A program made the position numbers and the translations under genes. The notes beneath the pieces were generated by a model that did no database searches, was not told the DNA's origin, and saw only the letters and a program-made list of their open reading frames with translations. A stretch of DNA of 64,000 nt from Panopea generosa (Eukaryota; Mollusca; Bivalvia; Adapedonta; Hiatellidae): contig CM055895.1 of assembly GCA_029582155.1 (NCBI GenBank), positions 63,403,078-63,467,077 on the forward strand, in the 5' to 3' direction. Below are positions 35,132 to 45,619 of this stretch, piece after piece. Each line of letters opens with the position of its first letter. Position 1 is the stretch's first letter.

Positions 35132-36666
35132 AAAATATTAGTGGATAAATTAAACAACATTATGTGAATTGACATCTTCCTATAGTCTTTCTCAGAGTAA
35201 TTGGATTTCTAACCTAATATATATAATAGGTAAATACTACTGCATTTAAAAACACAATATTTCCAAACTCAATAGATGACGATCTGATGAAACCTTTCTC
35301 GAATAGCATAATATATTTATAATGTGAAATCAAGTTATTCCATGGTTCAGTATTGGATAACAAACTAGAGTCACTAAACATTGCTATAAAGGAGACGGAT
35401 TGATTATAGAAACGTATTTCAATATGATTAAAGATGACAGAGACTACTGAAGCATTTGTGTTGTGTAAGCGTACGTGGCATTGTGGGTTTTTGTTATTGT
35501 GCATGTTCAAAAGAACCCCTACATGTTTAGTGATATTGGATTGACTGAATGGATTGTTACTTTAACATATTCCTGTCTTGTATCGTCAAAGGATATATGC
35601 TTTTGGAAGTAAACATTATGTATCTAAACTAACATTTACATTGACCATTTGTTGCAAATTACCGGGGTTGCTTGCAGAGAATGATATGTTATCTGCAATC
35701 ATCGTGTTGTCAATGTATATATTCAGATTGTCGATCTATATTACAATTCATTACAGCACGCTAATTTTACAAGGATATCCAGCATAGTTTGGCCTCACGC
35801 GGACTGTCATACAAAAATGTTGATAATAAATAAACATTATAAGTACAAAAACTTAACTGGACACATAATTGAACATACACGAAGTCGCTTAAACGTAATT
35901 ATCACATTCTAACTTTAATACCCAGCTGTGATTGAGCATTAACATTTCTGAATATCTGTAAATTGAACGATTCAATATCGACCGCGCTTAAGCTTTCTGT
36001 TACCATTATGCAATTAACAGGATGTTATTGAGAAGCTTATTTTATTTTTAAAAAAAACGTGTAGAAATGTGATAAAGTTGTCATTGTGAAAATCCGATCG
36101 ACTTTTCCTAGTCTCTCCATATACATGATCATTTTGATAATGGACTGTTTTTAAGTCCTTTACATTATCTGAATAAAAGTTACCATGTATATGGAGATTG
36201 TGAACGACTTATGCTTTAACCATTTTTGACACAACCAGTCTGTTCCTATGATATAGTATTGAAAAAATTCAAATAATACATCTTCTATAACATTACAATG
36301 GTTACATATTTGATCATTTATGAGTAATCTATTCGATCTATTTCACCAGCAAGTCTCTTTATAAGTAGCCTATGCAATTAATCGCAAAGACGAGCAGATA
36401 TGTGAAGTGTTGAAATATTTTAGTACATTTATGACTGCAAATCTGTTATATTTTAATGGAATAAGGCACGCTTGACACCTCCTTATCTAGTATACCACTT
36501 TTGTATAAATTGGTCATGTAATCGATATTTTACTGCATTTAAAAATAACCAAGTTAACCAAACGTTATGCAATCCAAATGAACATAATTGTTTTTTTTAA
36601 TAATGATGCATATAGTAGTAGTTAGTCTTACTTGGATATTCTTCTACGTCATTTAACATAATTTTA
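35132..36666. other. No supported feature
   Basis: AT-rich. A 98-codon minus-strand frame at 35214-35510 has no recognisable motif and ordinary AT-driven composition. Confidence 0.4.
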
Positions 36667-36820
36667 TACAGTAGAACTTTGTTGGTTCAAAAACGGATTG
36701 GTGGAATACCATATATAGCTCCAACCATCAAATTCCTATTTCGATTTATATACATGCATGTTATGATGTTGAACACTACCTGGCTCGAACCACCCTTCAC
36801 GCGAACTACTTTGGTCAGTC
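36667..36820 (+). mobile_element. Tigger-type MITE, left part
   Basis: TA followed by CAGTAGAACTTTGTTGGTTC (36669-36688), then GGATTGGTGGAATACC, a later CTGGCTCGAACCACCCTTC and GAACTACTTTGGTCAGTCC. The CAGTAGAA terminus next to TA and the repeated GGTTCGA-like motifs are characteristic of pogo/Tigger elements. I could not find the matching right terminus, so this copy is truncated or its right end is diverged. Confidence 0.5.
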
Positions 36821-37234
36821 CACATGTTTGTTATTCTTATTAAAATATCGCTTTGATTTACATTGTATATTATTTAAATTATATTTCCTATTGTCTCACT
36901 TGTATTTAATACCTGGTGATTTGTATCGAATATTTTTATTGATATTCTATAGTGATATGTTATATCGCATCTGTCACATTAGTTTTGTAAAGATCGTGAA
37001 CAAATCATTTGTATTCGAAACTGTTCAATAGTATTACATATCTGCCATCGTTTTCATTTCAAATCCACTATAAGTGTTATATGTATGTAATTTTCGTTTG
37101 AATTGTATTATAACATTCTTGGTAATGCAGAGAGACAAAATGAAACAATTTACTATACAAATGAAGACATTAAGACTATAAATGAATATTATAGATAATT
37201 CATAAATAAACAAATATGTACAATACAAATCTCT

Positions 37235-37450
37235 ATTTATTAACTATGATCAAATATAAAATAGAAATGGTACTGTGTAACAATATAACTCATGTGTATT
37301 CCACAAATGAGCAAATAGGTAATATACAACAGATATGTATGGTATAAATGAGCAAATATAAAATAGAAACGAAGCAATAGATAACAGATATATATGTTAC
37401 AAATGAGCAAATATAGAATAGAAAAGACACAATATCCAACAGATATGCAT
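37235..37450. repeat. Imperfect tandem repeat, about 64-bp unit
   Basis: About three and a half copies share AAATGAGCAAATATA(A/G)AATAGAAA and CAACAGATATG(T/C)ATG words at roughly 64-base spacing. Confidence 0.6.
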
Positions 37451-37665
37451 GATTATTAAATACAATTGTAAAACCTTTGAATGTTGTAACATGTAAGATG
37501 CTATAATAGACGTCTGTTTACATATACACGAAATACAACATAAAATGCATCGATGTTTGTATCCATGAATGCAATGTATGTAATTTTGAGTGAGGTACCT
37601 TACACGTTTATCAATTAGTGCATTGTATATGACTTTATTCGATTGCCGAGTTATATATCATATAT

Positions 37666-37718
37666 GTGTGCATGCGTGCGTGTTTGCGTGCGTTCGTATG
37701 TGCGTGCGTGCGTGAGTG
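37666..37718. repeat. Degenerate (TGCG)n microsatellite
   Basis: GTGCG/TGCA units interrupted by TTTGCG and TTCGTATG variants. Confidence 0.8.
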
Positions 37719-38599
37719 ATAAATTACCTTGTCCTACATAATTTTATTTTGCAACTAATTTTCCAACGATTAGTTGTATAATGCCCTAACTCTACGTACT
37801 ATTTTAGGTTACATGCACTGGTAACTGTATCTTCACCCATGTGCAGATTAAATGATCGGCATATCTGATGGTATTGGCATCTCGTCTATCCATGCCATTA
37901 AAATAACAATTAATCATTGACTTTGTTTGTAGAATGACACTGGCATTTTAATGTCAGGATTTATTTACTGATATGTCTGTGGATCAATGTTACATTCCTG
38001 ACCTCCTACGATATCGAACATTATTGCAAAAAATAACACTAAACTATTAACATCAAATCCTTCTTCACCGTTTAGGATGTAATACTTAGTTTCATCAATA
38101 TTTGCAATAAAGTATTAGGAAGAATTCCCCTGTCAAACTCATGATCAACACAGCAAATGACACGAATAAAAAAAGATGACAACTTCTCATCTCGAAGCTA
38201 TCTTACATGTGTAACATGCGGCATTTGATGTAATTGATAAAAAAAATTGCCTAGTCCAAGAGACAATCGTCACAGTGTTGAACAGAGATAAATATTTATG
38301 TATATCAGGTCATTCGTCGTAATCTGCAATTGTATACACGTCTCACGCCACTATTACATATCCCACTGGGCTCTTAAATTCAATGCTTTTGTCAACTATT
38401 CGCCCACGGTGCGGTTCGAACCAACAATTCTGAAGTGATGAAGAATTGTATTAAAAGCATCAAATTTTCAGTGGTGTTAAACTCATGCTAGGAAAGAATA
38501 AATCACTGCATTACAAAGACCCTTAAAAAGAAAGAGGACTAAAGTTTTATTTCTACCTCCTTCTCCGTAGGTCAAGCACTCAAGGGAGATAATAGTGGT

Positions 38600-38825
38600 G
38601 TGAGTCCTAGATTTTTTATAGGAATGTGTTTTGGTCATCTTGTGGTCGTGTGGCTCAGTTTTGAGTCCCACTCGGTGAAAAAACGGTGAAAAAAGGTTTA
38701 CTTACGGACGATGTTTCTAATCTGATTCATGTTAAGTAAGGTCTTCTTCCAACAGTAAAACTAGATATGCAACTTATAACACGAAAAGTGTTGAAAATGG
38801 CGTTAACCACCAGTCACATAAATAT
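38600..38825 (+). mobile_element. SINE (type A), degenerate copy
   Basis: The 3' body repeats type A words: GAGTCCCACTCG, AAGGTCTTCTTCCAACAGTAAA, CTAGATATGC and AAAATGGCGTTAA. The tRNA-like head is heavily mutated, with the B-box reduced to GTTTTGAGTCC. Same orientation as the copy at 7583. Confidence 0.6.
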
Positions 38826-39102
38826 CAAACAATATAAACAAATTTCACAATTAATCTAATGTGTTTTAGTGTTTATTAATATCTAGGATTTTAGTTTAGA
38901 TCAGTTGAGGCTTAACAGTTTTTAACTCTCTATGCAAAACAAGTAACCGCCTATTGGATTGCACGAACAATAACTAGGTGACCTGACCGCCTTTATATAT
39001 AACTGAACAACTGTTTACACAGACGTAAACCACACATGATTGTTTCGCATAGATAATATTGTAATGTCGATTGTGGTATATATGTTTGTTATAATGTATA
39101 TT

Positions 39103-39360
39103 CTATTTAAAATATTTCTTTGTAAATCTGGCCAAAGGCAAGGTATTGCCGACTGCTAAATAAATTTGAAACATGGTAAGCTTACCATCTTTGTCAAAGC
39201 AAATCATAAATAGCATGTCCAAAACAGTTGTTCTTTGTATTGTCTTTATAATATTGAATGTTCTTATTAAATGAGTGCCCGGACATAAATGGACCGGTAT
39301 TGTTTTAAGAGAGGAGATCAATACTGGTTTATCGACCATTTGCTTCGCAGGAAAGGTATA
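39103..39360 (-). repeat. Dispersed repeat (three-copy family), copy 2 with open frame
   Basis: This copy has an uninterrupted 78-codon minus-strand frame starting MVDKPVLISSLKTIP, with FDKDGKLTMFQIYLAVGNTL near its end. The relatives at 30870-31085 and 54030-54130 have stops in the aligned frame. The peptide is not recognised. Either the open frame is a chance of AT-rich sequence or this copy preserves part of a mobile-element protein. Confidence 0.5.
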
Positions 39361-39605
39361 GATGTTATATAGATGTCTGCAATACTGTTACCGTGTTCAA
39401 AAACATCCTTTTTTAAAACATCCATTTTTTACCCGCTTCAAACGGTCACAAAATTACGTACTTTTTTGTGTGAAATGACGATGAAATGCAGTATATTATA
39501 CGTGATCACATATAATTGAAATTTCTAAATTAATTATTGATTTAAAAATAATGTCAACTCGTCTTTCCATGTATGTACCAATATGGCAAATCATTGATTT
39601 TATTA

Positions 39606-40022
39606 ACAGATAAATATATTTCTGTGAATGTGTTTAGATTATGATATTTCTGTTGGTTTGTTTAGATAATGATATTTCTTAGGATTTGTTAAGATAATGA
39701 TATTTCTGTGGATTTGCTTTTATATAATGATATTTTTGTGGATTTGTTAAGATAATGATATTTCTGAGTTTTTGTTTAGATAATGATATTTCTGTGGAAA
39801 TGTTTAGATAATGATATTTCTGTGAAATTATTTAGATAATGATAATTCTGTCGACTTGCAAGGAAAATGATATTACTGTGGAACTTTAAGATGTTGATAG
39901 TTCCGTGGATATGTGAAGGTAATGATTTTTTTGTCGATTTGTTTTGATAATAATATTTCTGTAAATCTGTTTGGATAATGCTTTATCTGTAGATTTGTTA
40001 AGATAATGCTATTTTTGTGAAT
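39606..40022. repeat. Minisatellite, 28-bp unit, about 15 copies
   Basis: Tandem units of the type GATAATGATATTTCTGTGG followed by ATTTGTTTA. The centre (39640-39840) is well conserved and the right side is degenerate. Confidence 0.9.
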
Positions 40023-41920
40023 CAATATACATATCTCGGACTTCTCTGCGATACTCACTTTTAATACCAAACCTCTTAGATAAAAACAAACTTATCCAAA
40101 CGTTCCCATAAAATAACAATTAAACGTTAACATTCAATCCTTCAACATCATTAACAGTACTGTACATACAGCTATAATCGACAATTACATCTTATCAAAG
40201 TTTTGAATAAGGTTCTTGACAATATAAATGTCTGTGAAATGTGCATTGCCAATACAGACAATGACACAATCATAATAAATATGACTATCTCCCATCTCGC
40301 AGATAGCTGCCATACGCAGCATTTAATGTAATTAGTAGAAATTTGTTTTGTATAAAGGATCTAAAGGAGAAAATCATAAATATTTTGAAGAGAAGATTAA
40401 CACATAAATCAAGCCCATGCTTTGCAATATACGTACATTCTCACCATATATAGAACATGGTGTATACATTTTTAACAATTTAACAACAACAAAATATTGA
40501 TGTTTATCCACATTACAAGTTTCAGAACTTAACCGCAGTTAGAGTTAATATTTAAGAAGACCATAAATCATTCTGATATAACAAAATTAACTTTCTATAT
40601 TAATGAAAATGAAATAGGTTTCTAAATAAATAAGATACTGTCAGCTCGTTGCCATTAGATCAACACTCAAATAAATATGAAATCATGCAACAGTTACATA
40701 ACACATTATGGGGAAGTTATTGAAACAGGAAATGCTTCTCATCACATCACATAACACATTGCTATCAGTTGTGTATTGCATAACAGCACTAGTTATATAT
40801 TAATTTTATAACAAAACTGTAACACACTCTTGGATGTGAAAGAACTCAATTCTAATATCAAGTTAGGTTCAAAATGACAGACTATTTGAATGCCCTATTT
40901 TGTAAACTTTCTTCCGGAATATTACTGACAGTGTAACAATTTTATTAAATCATTATTTTATAAAAAAAGACAACAACAACAAATGTAGTTACCCTACATA
41001 CGAATACAGACCGATCAATTCCAGTAGACATTGTACCAAACAATTGCAAAATTTCACGCAAATACAGTCATAAATGTATTAATCAATTTGCAAAAACTCT
41101 CAATTATTCAAATACATGAATTTTATCTCCAATACCACCAGTCATAACGCTCCCTGTTACTTCTTCTGATTTATTTATTTACATTTATTTGCTTTTATTT
41201 TCTGGACACTTACAGAGTTCTCTGTGGCATGCAAATAACGTTTTGCATGAAAACGAAAGAAAAAAGGCGAAAGCAAAACAAAATAAAAAGTACCATACTA
41301 GTGAACGATTTGTTTTCGGTCTGTGTTCATTTCTAGGGTTAGAAGTTCATTGGTTATTACAAATAGAACATAGCACAGAGGAATCGGAGGGAGATATACC
41401 GGGACATTCTGACAAGAAAAATTCAGTAATAGAATTTTTTTAAAATAAAAGGGGTCATAATTATAACTAAAATCAAATTAGAACAATTGGCTCCTTAAGT
41501 GACCTTTTAGGGTAGTAGTGAACACACATGAAGTACCATTGCTATGTGGGCAGTGGTCAATGAAATACAAGCATGCCCAAAGACAAACACCGGCGGAGCG
41601 AATACAATAGCTTACCTTTTCTTTGAGGTAAGAAATAGTTTGCGTCTATTGTTTGTGTCTGCCATCGCAATGCCAGGTTTTCGAGGATCATGTAAGGATG
41701 TCCAGCTAATATCTCTATTAGATAACCGTTTAGTAGAAGAGATGATATATTGTATTGTGTTGATAAAGTTTGGGGTACTATTACGAATTCAGTGTCAAAA
41801 TGAGGTTATAGAGTAATAAGAGAAAAGCAATATGTTGAAGGTTATTCACCATGTGGAATGGACGTGTTGAACGGAGACATTTTTGAACACTTTTATAAAC
41901 AACAATAATAAAAGTATATA
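40023..41920. other. No supported gene
   Basis: Between 41189 and 41816 the GC content rises slightly and two frames of 84 and 90 codons appear. One starts with a K-rich tract and later reads SEGDIPGHSDKK. No domain is recognised. Possibly a decayed element; otherwise nothing. Confidence 0.35.
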
Positions 41921-42646
41921 TACTGTAGAATCTTGTAAATAAGCGCATACTTGAATATAAGCGTATTCTAAAATTAAGCGCATACGGCCCTGCCGTCAAC
42001 ATATATGCGATAATGTTAACATAGCGCATGTTAAACAAATTAGCGGCTAAAATGTTGCAAATGGTCGTGATCAATACCATGATAATTGGTTACTAACAAG
42101 GAGACAAGTGTTCTTACCTGTTGGTATCTATAATCAAGTTGTTTCTATAATTTTTCGCAACTATGAACACAAACAAGATGCTAGTATATTGCTCGAGTTG
42201 TTTTATCTAAAAGATTGTTTGTAGCCATTCTGTGTACATTAATTATGGATAAAACTCCTTTAAAAAATCGTACTCTCTCGAGAGAGAAAAAAGTGGTGAT
42301 TATTGAGTTTTATAAAAACTGTAGAAACCAATATAAAACTTGTAAACAATTTAATTTGAGCACTCAAGATTTAATGAGAAACGTATTCATGTTTATATAG
42401 TTTACATGTGATGAATTTTATATTTGTGAAATCAGTTATAAAACAAACGGAGGTAGCACCCACACATGCCGGTTAATACTAGTATTTGACTTTCTTAATC
42501 AAAGTGTCGCATATAGGCGCATAGGGCTTATTTTTAAGCGCATATCAAATATAGGCGCATAGTTTAGTAGTTCAGTATAAGCACAATGATAAGCGCATAA
42601 TTGTCACTAAAATTAATAAAGAGCTTATTAACCAGATTCTACAGTA
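41921..42646 (+). mobile_element. Tigger/pogo-like non-autonomous element with intact ends
   Basis: The left end reads TA-CTGTAGAATCTTGTAAATAAGC (from 41923) and the right end GCTTATTAACCAGATTCTACAG-TA (to 42644), an inverted pair of about 22 bases with a few mismatches, flanked by TA on both sides as expected for the Tc1/mariner-pogo superfamily. The 722-bp interior holds a short transposase-like frame and repeated AAGCGCATA/GGCGCATAG motifs near both ends. The full transposase is absent. Confidence 0.75.
42245..42400 (+). pseudogene. pogo-type transposase N-terminal helix-turn-helix fragment
   Basis: From the ATG at 42245 the frame reads MDKTPLKNRTLSREKKVVII, then EFYKNCRNQYKTCKQFNLST, and stops after about 50 residues. 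A basic start, then T-L-S/T-x-E-x-K as the first helix, E-F-Y at its end and a K-x-F-x-L-S turn before the recognition helix, follow the CENP-B/pogo N-terminal DNA-binding domain. That domain binds the terminal repeats of its own element. The DDE catalytic part is missing, so the fragment could at most bind DNA. It lies inside the element bounded by TA at 41921 and 42646. An in-frame upstream ATG at 42215 would add ten residues without similarity. Confidence 0.6.
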
Positions 42647-43906
42647 TATTTATTTTAAGTACATATCTATATTCGCCCTAGGTGTTTTGTCTGAGCTTGG
42701 TAACATACTTCTATTCAATTCTAATTATATAATTGTAAATAACGTCAAATATTTCCCGGAAAAAATATGTTTATTACATCAATGGGACACGATCAACAAG
42801 AAATAAAATTGAAACATTTAAAATCGGATTTAGTTGGCCTATATTCCATGAAATAGAAAATCGCAACTATATGCCAACATGTGACTGATAACATTGAAAT
42901 AATTACGGCATTTTCTTAGGCGAATATTTATCTCGGTGACGAATGTGGTGTCATGATTAAATTTAATCAGTCAACCGCCATTACTGACTGCAACATTGTG
43001 GAAAGATTTATTCATTTTATATTGGGTTTTAAAAGGTCTTTCAACAATTTTCCCAACCTCTATTGCAATATAAAGCCGTCAAATTAGTTTATTTTTGTTC
43101 GCATTACGAAAATCGAATAGCAAATTCCAATCTAGTGAGTTATTCAATAGACTTATAGAATCAATGGCAATAAGTCTAGCCAGCATAATATTGTGTCACA
43201 TAAAAAATATGTATATGCACGGGCGTTCGAGAAGGCAAACACACAAACAGTATGCACAACTATGTACTCACATTGCAAAACAGTTCAGCGAAATGTTTAT
43301 ATGTTCACACCAGCAGTGGAGAGAGCGGGAGGCAATGAGTGGGGGTGAGGTTATTAGCATGCTGCGAATAGTTCAGAACTTGCAAAAGGACTGTCATAAT
43401 GTTATATTTCAAATAATATGACACAAAAAAGTACAATTTTTCAATATACAGAGAGATAGATTAGAAATGTAACAATAATGTAAAACTAAAAGAACGTTAG
43501 TAGTCAATTAAGCAAGCAAGCATACAAGCAACCAAGTAAGTATTTCACTGAAGTGAAATGTGCATTAACAAATCAATATATAGGATATAAACAATACATA
43601 AGGATGAAGCAACTGACCCGATTGGCCTACAAGTCACTATCGACAATACAAAATATCATATTTAAAACATGATATAAACAGTCAAGGCGATAATAAATTC
43701 AAATAAATATATAAATAGTTATACGATATATAAATGTAATTATTTTAACTACTACTCTATACACGTATTGTGCTCTTTAAGAGAATCACACCAATGTTAA
43801 ATTCCATTTTACTTACGTTTTCGCATCAATCAAACGAATCAATGTATTACAAAATTAAGATATAAACACTAGTATATTTCTTTATAAAACTAGTTTGTTT
43901 TTATAA
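42647..43906. other. No supported gene
   Basis: A 108-codon plus-strand frame at 43095-43421 is mildly protein-like (contains GRSRRQTHKQYAQLC), but no family is recognised and no splice sites or polyadenylation context were convincing. A (CAAG)n-like tract at 43510-43535 may be a SINE tail. Confidence 0.35.
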
Positions 43907-44103
43907 ATGTTAGCGCAATTTTGTGTCATTGAGGGCTAATCGACGGTCAGTTAATCAAACCAGTCTTTCCTGCGATCTTAGAAGGTTAACCAATACTCGA
44001 GCACAATCATCTCCGCAGGAAACTTTTCACTTGGAATCAGCAGTGAGAGACGAATGACAATGAGACACAATGTAGTACATGCATATAAATCATCACGGAG
44101 ATT
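43907..44103 (-). mobile_element. SINE (type D), headless copy
   Basis: On the minus strand it carries ATTGTGTCTCATTGTCAT, TGTGCTCGAGTATTGGTTAA and GATTAGCCCTCAATGACA, matching the copy at 50288-50575 in the same order. The tRNA head is missing. Confidence 0.75.
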
Positions 44104-45111
44104 TTAGCCAGGGGTGATTTTAAGATTGTTATTTTAACAAGTGAAGTCGTGTTAGTTTTGAATGTACTTGTGAAATGCTTAAATTTTATTTTGGATTTGT
44201 TTTTATACTGCGGTATTGTATTTCATATTTGAAAAGGCAAAAAACCTATGCTACCGGTTGGTTGGCCGTCCTTTATCTTTTTTTTCCAAATTAAAAAAAA
44301 ATCAAAAACATTTTGTTTTAATTTAGATTTTTTTATTTATCTTAATCATATCCGTAACACAGACACTGCATTATACCTAACAAAATGTGGATCTGAACAT
44401 TACTAGTACCTCGAGAGTGAAAAAAGGAAAAGACAATCATACGTGTTCGTCGCTACTTTATTTTAAGGACTAACCAGAAACAGATATATTATTTTGGCCT
44501 GATTATTTATAGAAATTGCTTTAAGTGGAAATGTGTAAAAATACGATGAGTCCCATTAAAAAAATTACATTTTTTACTAATATTTTAGATTTACAGTGGA
44601 GTGTTCGCAGATAAGTGGTCAGTGACTGATTTGAAAGGTCGACGAATTTCTTTTTTTTTTTTTCCTTTGAATAAAAAGCGTTGCCAGCAAAAAGCACCAG
44701 GCAGACAAAAAAAGCAAAAGCGTGCAAATAGCCAACGTCTATTTACATTTCATTGAAAGCGCAAATTTCACCTAACTCACTTTTACACAATACTGGTGAT
44801 ATTTCATAGAAATAGAAATATGAGTAAATTAAACTATGGTTGGTTGAAGGAAAGACGTAGTTTTGGATCTAGATTGACTTTTATGTATTAAGAACGTCTA
44901 AGCAAATGATGATAACCATGATGATGATGAAAACAATGATGATAATGATGATGATGATGATGATGATGATATTTTGCTTTATTTTGCGGTGATATTGATC
45001 ACGATCTAGTAAGGGACCTTTATACGGAACGTTTGCCGACTGGATCAGAATTATATATCACGAAACAGTAGTGCAATAGTAGATATAATCAGTGTGCACA
45101 AATTTCCATTT
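44104..45111. other. No gene; (GAT)n tract
   Basis: AT-rich. Contains a T-run at 44651-44664 and a GAT-repeat at 44907-44970. Confidence 0.5.
44907..44970. repeat. (GAT)n microsatellite
   Basis: Perfect run at the right, interrupted at the left by ACCATG and AAAACA. Confidence 0.9.
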
Positions 45112-45215
45112 TTTGTAGAATGAGGTTTAATGTCTTGAAAACTGAATATGCCATAAATATCCATTTATGTGTTAAAATGGCGTTAAACCCCATTTAAAAC
45201 GAAATAAAAATAAAA
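45112..45215 (+). mobile_element. SINE (type A), 3' fragment
   Basis: GAGGTTTAATGTCTTGAAAA is weakly similar to the SINE body. AATATGCCATAAATA and AAAATGGCGTTAAACCCCAT match the type A 3' end. Only the last 100 bases remain. Confidence 0.5.
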
Positions 45216-45472
45216 ATTCGTTCACTCTTTGCTACTTATACTAATATCCTTAAAACAGTGCTAGCTTTATCGCAAATAAGGTAAGGCATTTTCGACTACC
45301 GACGTTTGCAAATACAACATCAATTTAAAAACACCTTTAATGGGTGGTTGGTTGTTATGGTAACTTATATGTTATTTACAGGTGCTTGAAGTTCGTTGTT
45401 ATTAATTTAAACCCTTATTTGCCCAACATATCAGGAATATAAATAAAAGACGTTATGCTTTTGATTTCACAG
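45216..45472. other. No supported feature apart from a possible splice acceptor
   Basis: CTTTTGATTTCACAG ending at 45472 is a good pyrimidine-rich acceptor. Nothing else is seen. Confidence 0.35.
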
Positions 45473-45619
45473 CGTACTGCACATATGATGGAAAGCCTTT
45501 TCGCAGCTGGCAATCACGATTTCGTCTGCTATTGTCGACTAGTACTGTTGCTCATCTCCGTCTCAATTTATTATCTTTCCGATCTGGCATTCGCAGAATC
45601 ACCAAGTACATTTAAATAA
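45473..45619 (+). CDS. Candidate exon, unrecognised
   Basis: After the acceptor-like TTTTGATTTCACAG two frames are open and GC-richer than the surroundings. One runs from the ATG at 45485 for 44 codons. It has a hydrophobic stretch CRLVLLLISVSIYYLSDLAFA resembling a signal peptide with an A-x-A end, and stops at 45617-45619. The other, without ATG, reads TYDGKPFRSWQSRFRLLLST and stops at 45613-45615. An AATAAA overlaps the stop region at 45614-45619. It could be a terminal exon in either frame or a decayed fragment. No family recognised. Confidence 0.25.
   Translation, partial: RTAHMMESLFAAGNHDFVCYCRLVLLLISVSIYYLSDLAFAESPSTFK

Larger units (their letters stand above)
36821..38599. other. No gene; minor repeats
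   Basis: Contains an imperfect repeat with AAATGAGCAAATATA words at 37235-37450 and a degenerate (TGCG)n tract at 37666-37718. A lone B-box-like GGTTCGAACC on the minus strand at about 38410 has no A-box partner that I could place. Confidence 0.5.

Noticed and set aside
35214-35510. 98-codon minus-strand frame
   Set aside because: AT-driven composition, no domain, no splice or polyadenylation context; expected by chance at this base composition.
41189-41816. Two frames of 84 and 90 codons in a slightly GC-richer patch
   Set aside because: No recognisable motif; could be a decayed element but nothing supports a gene.
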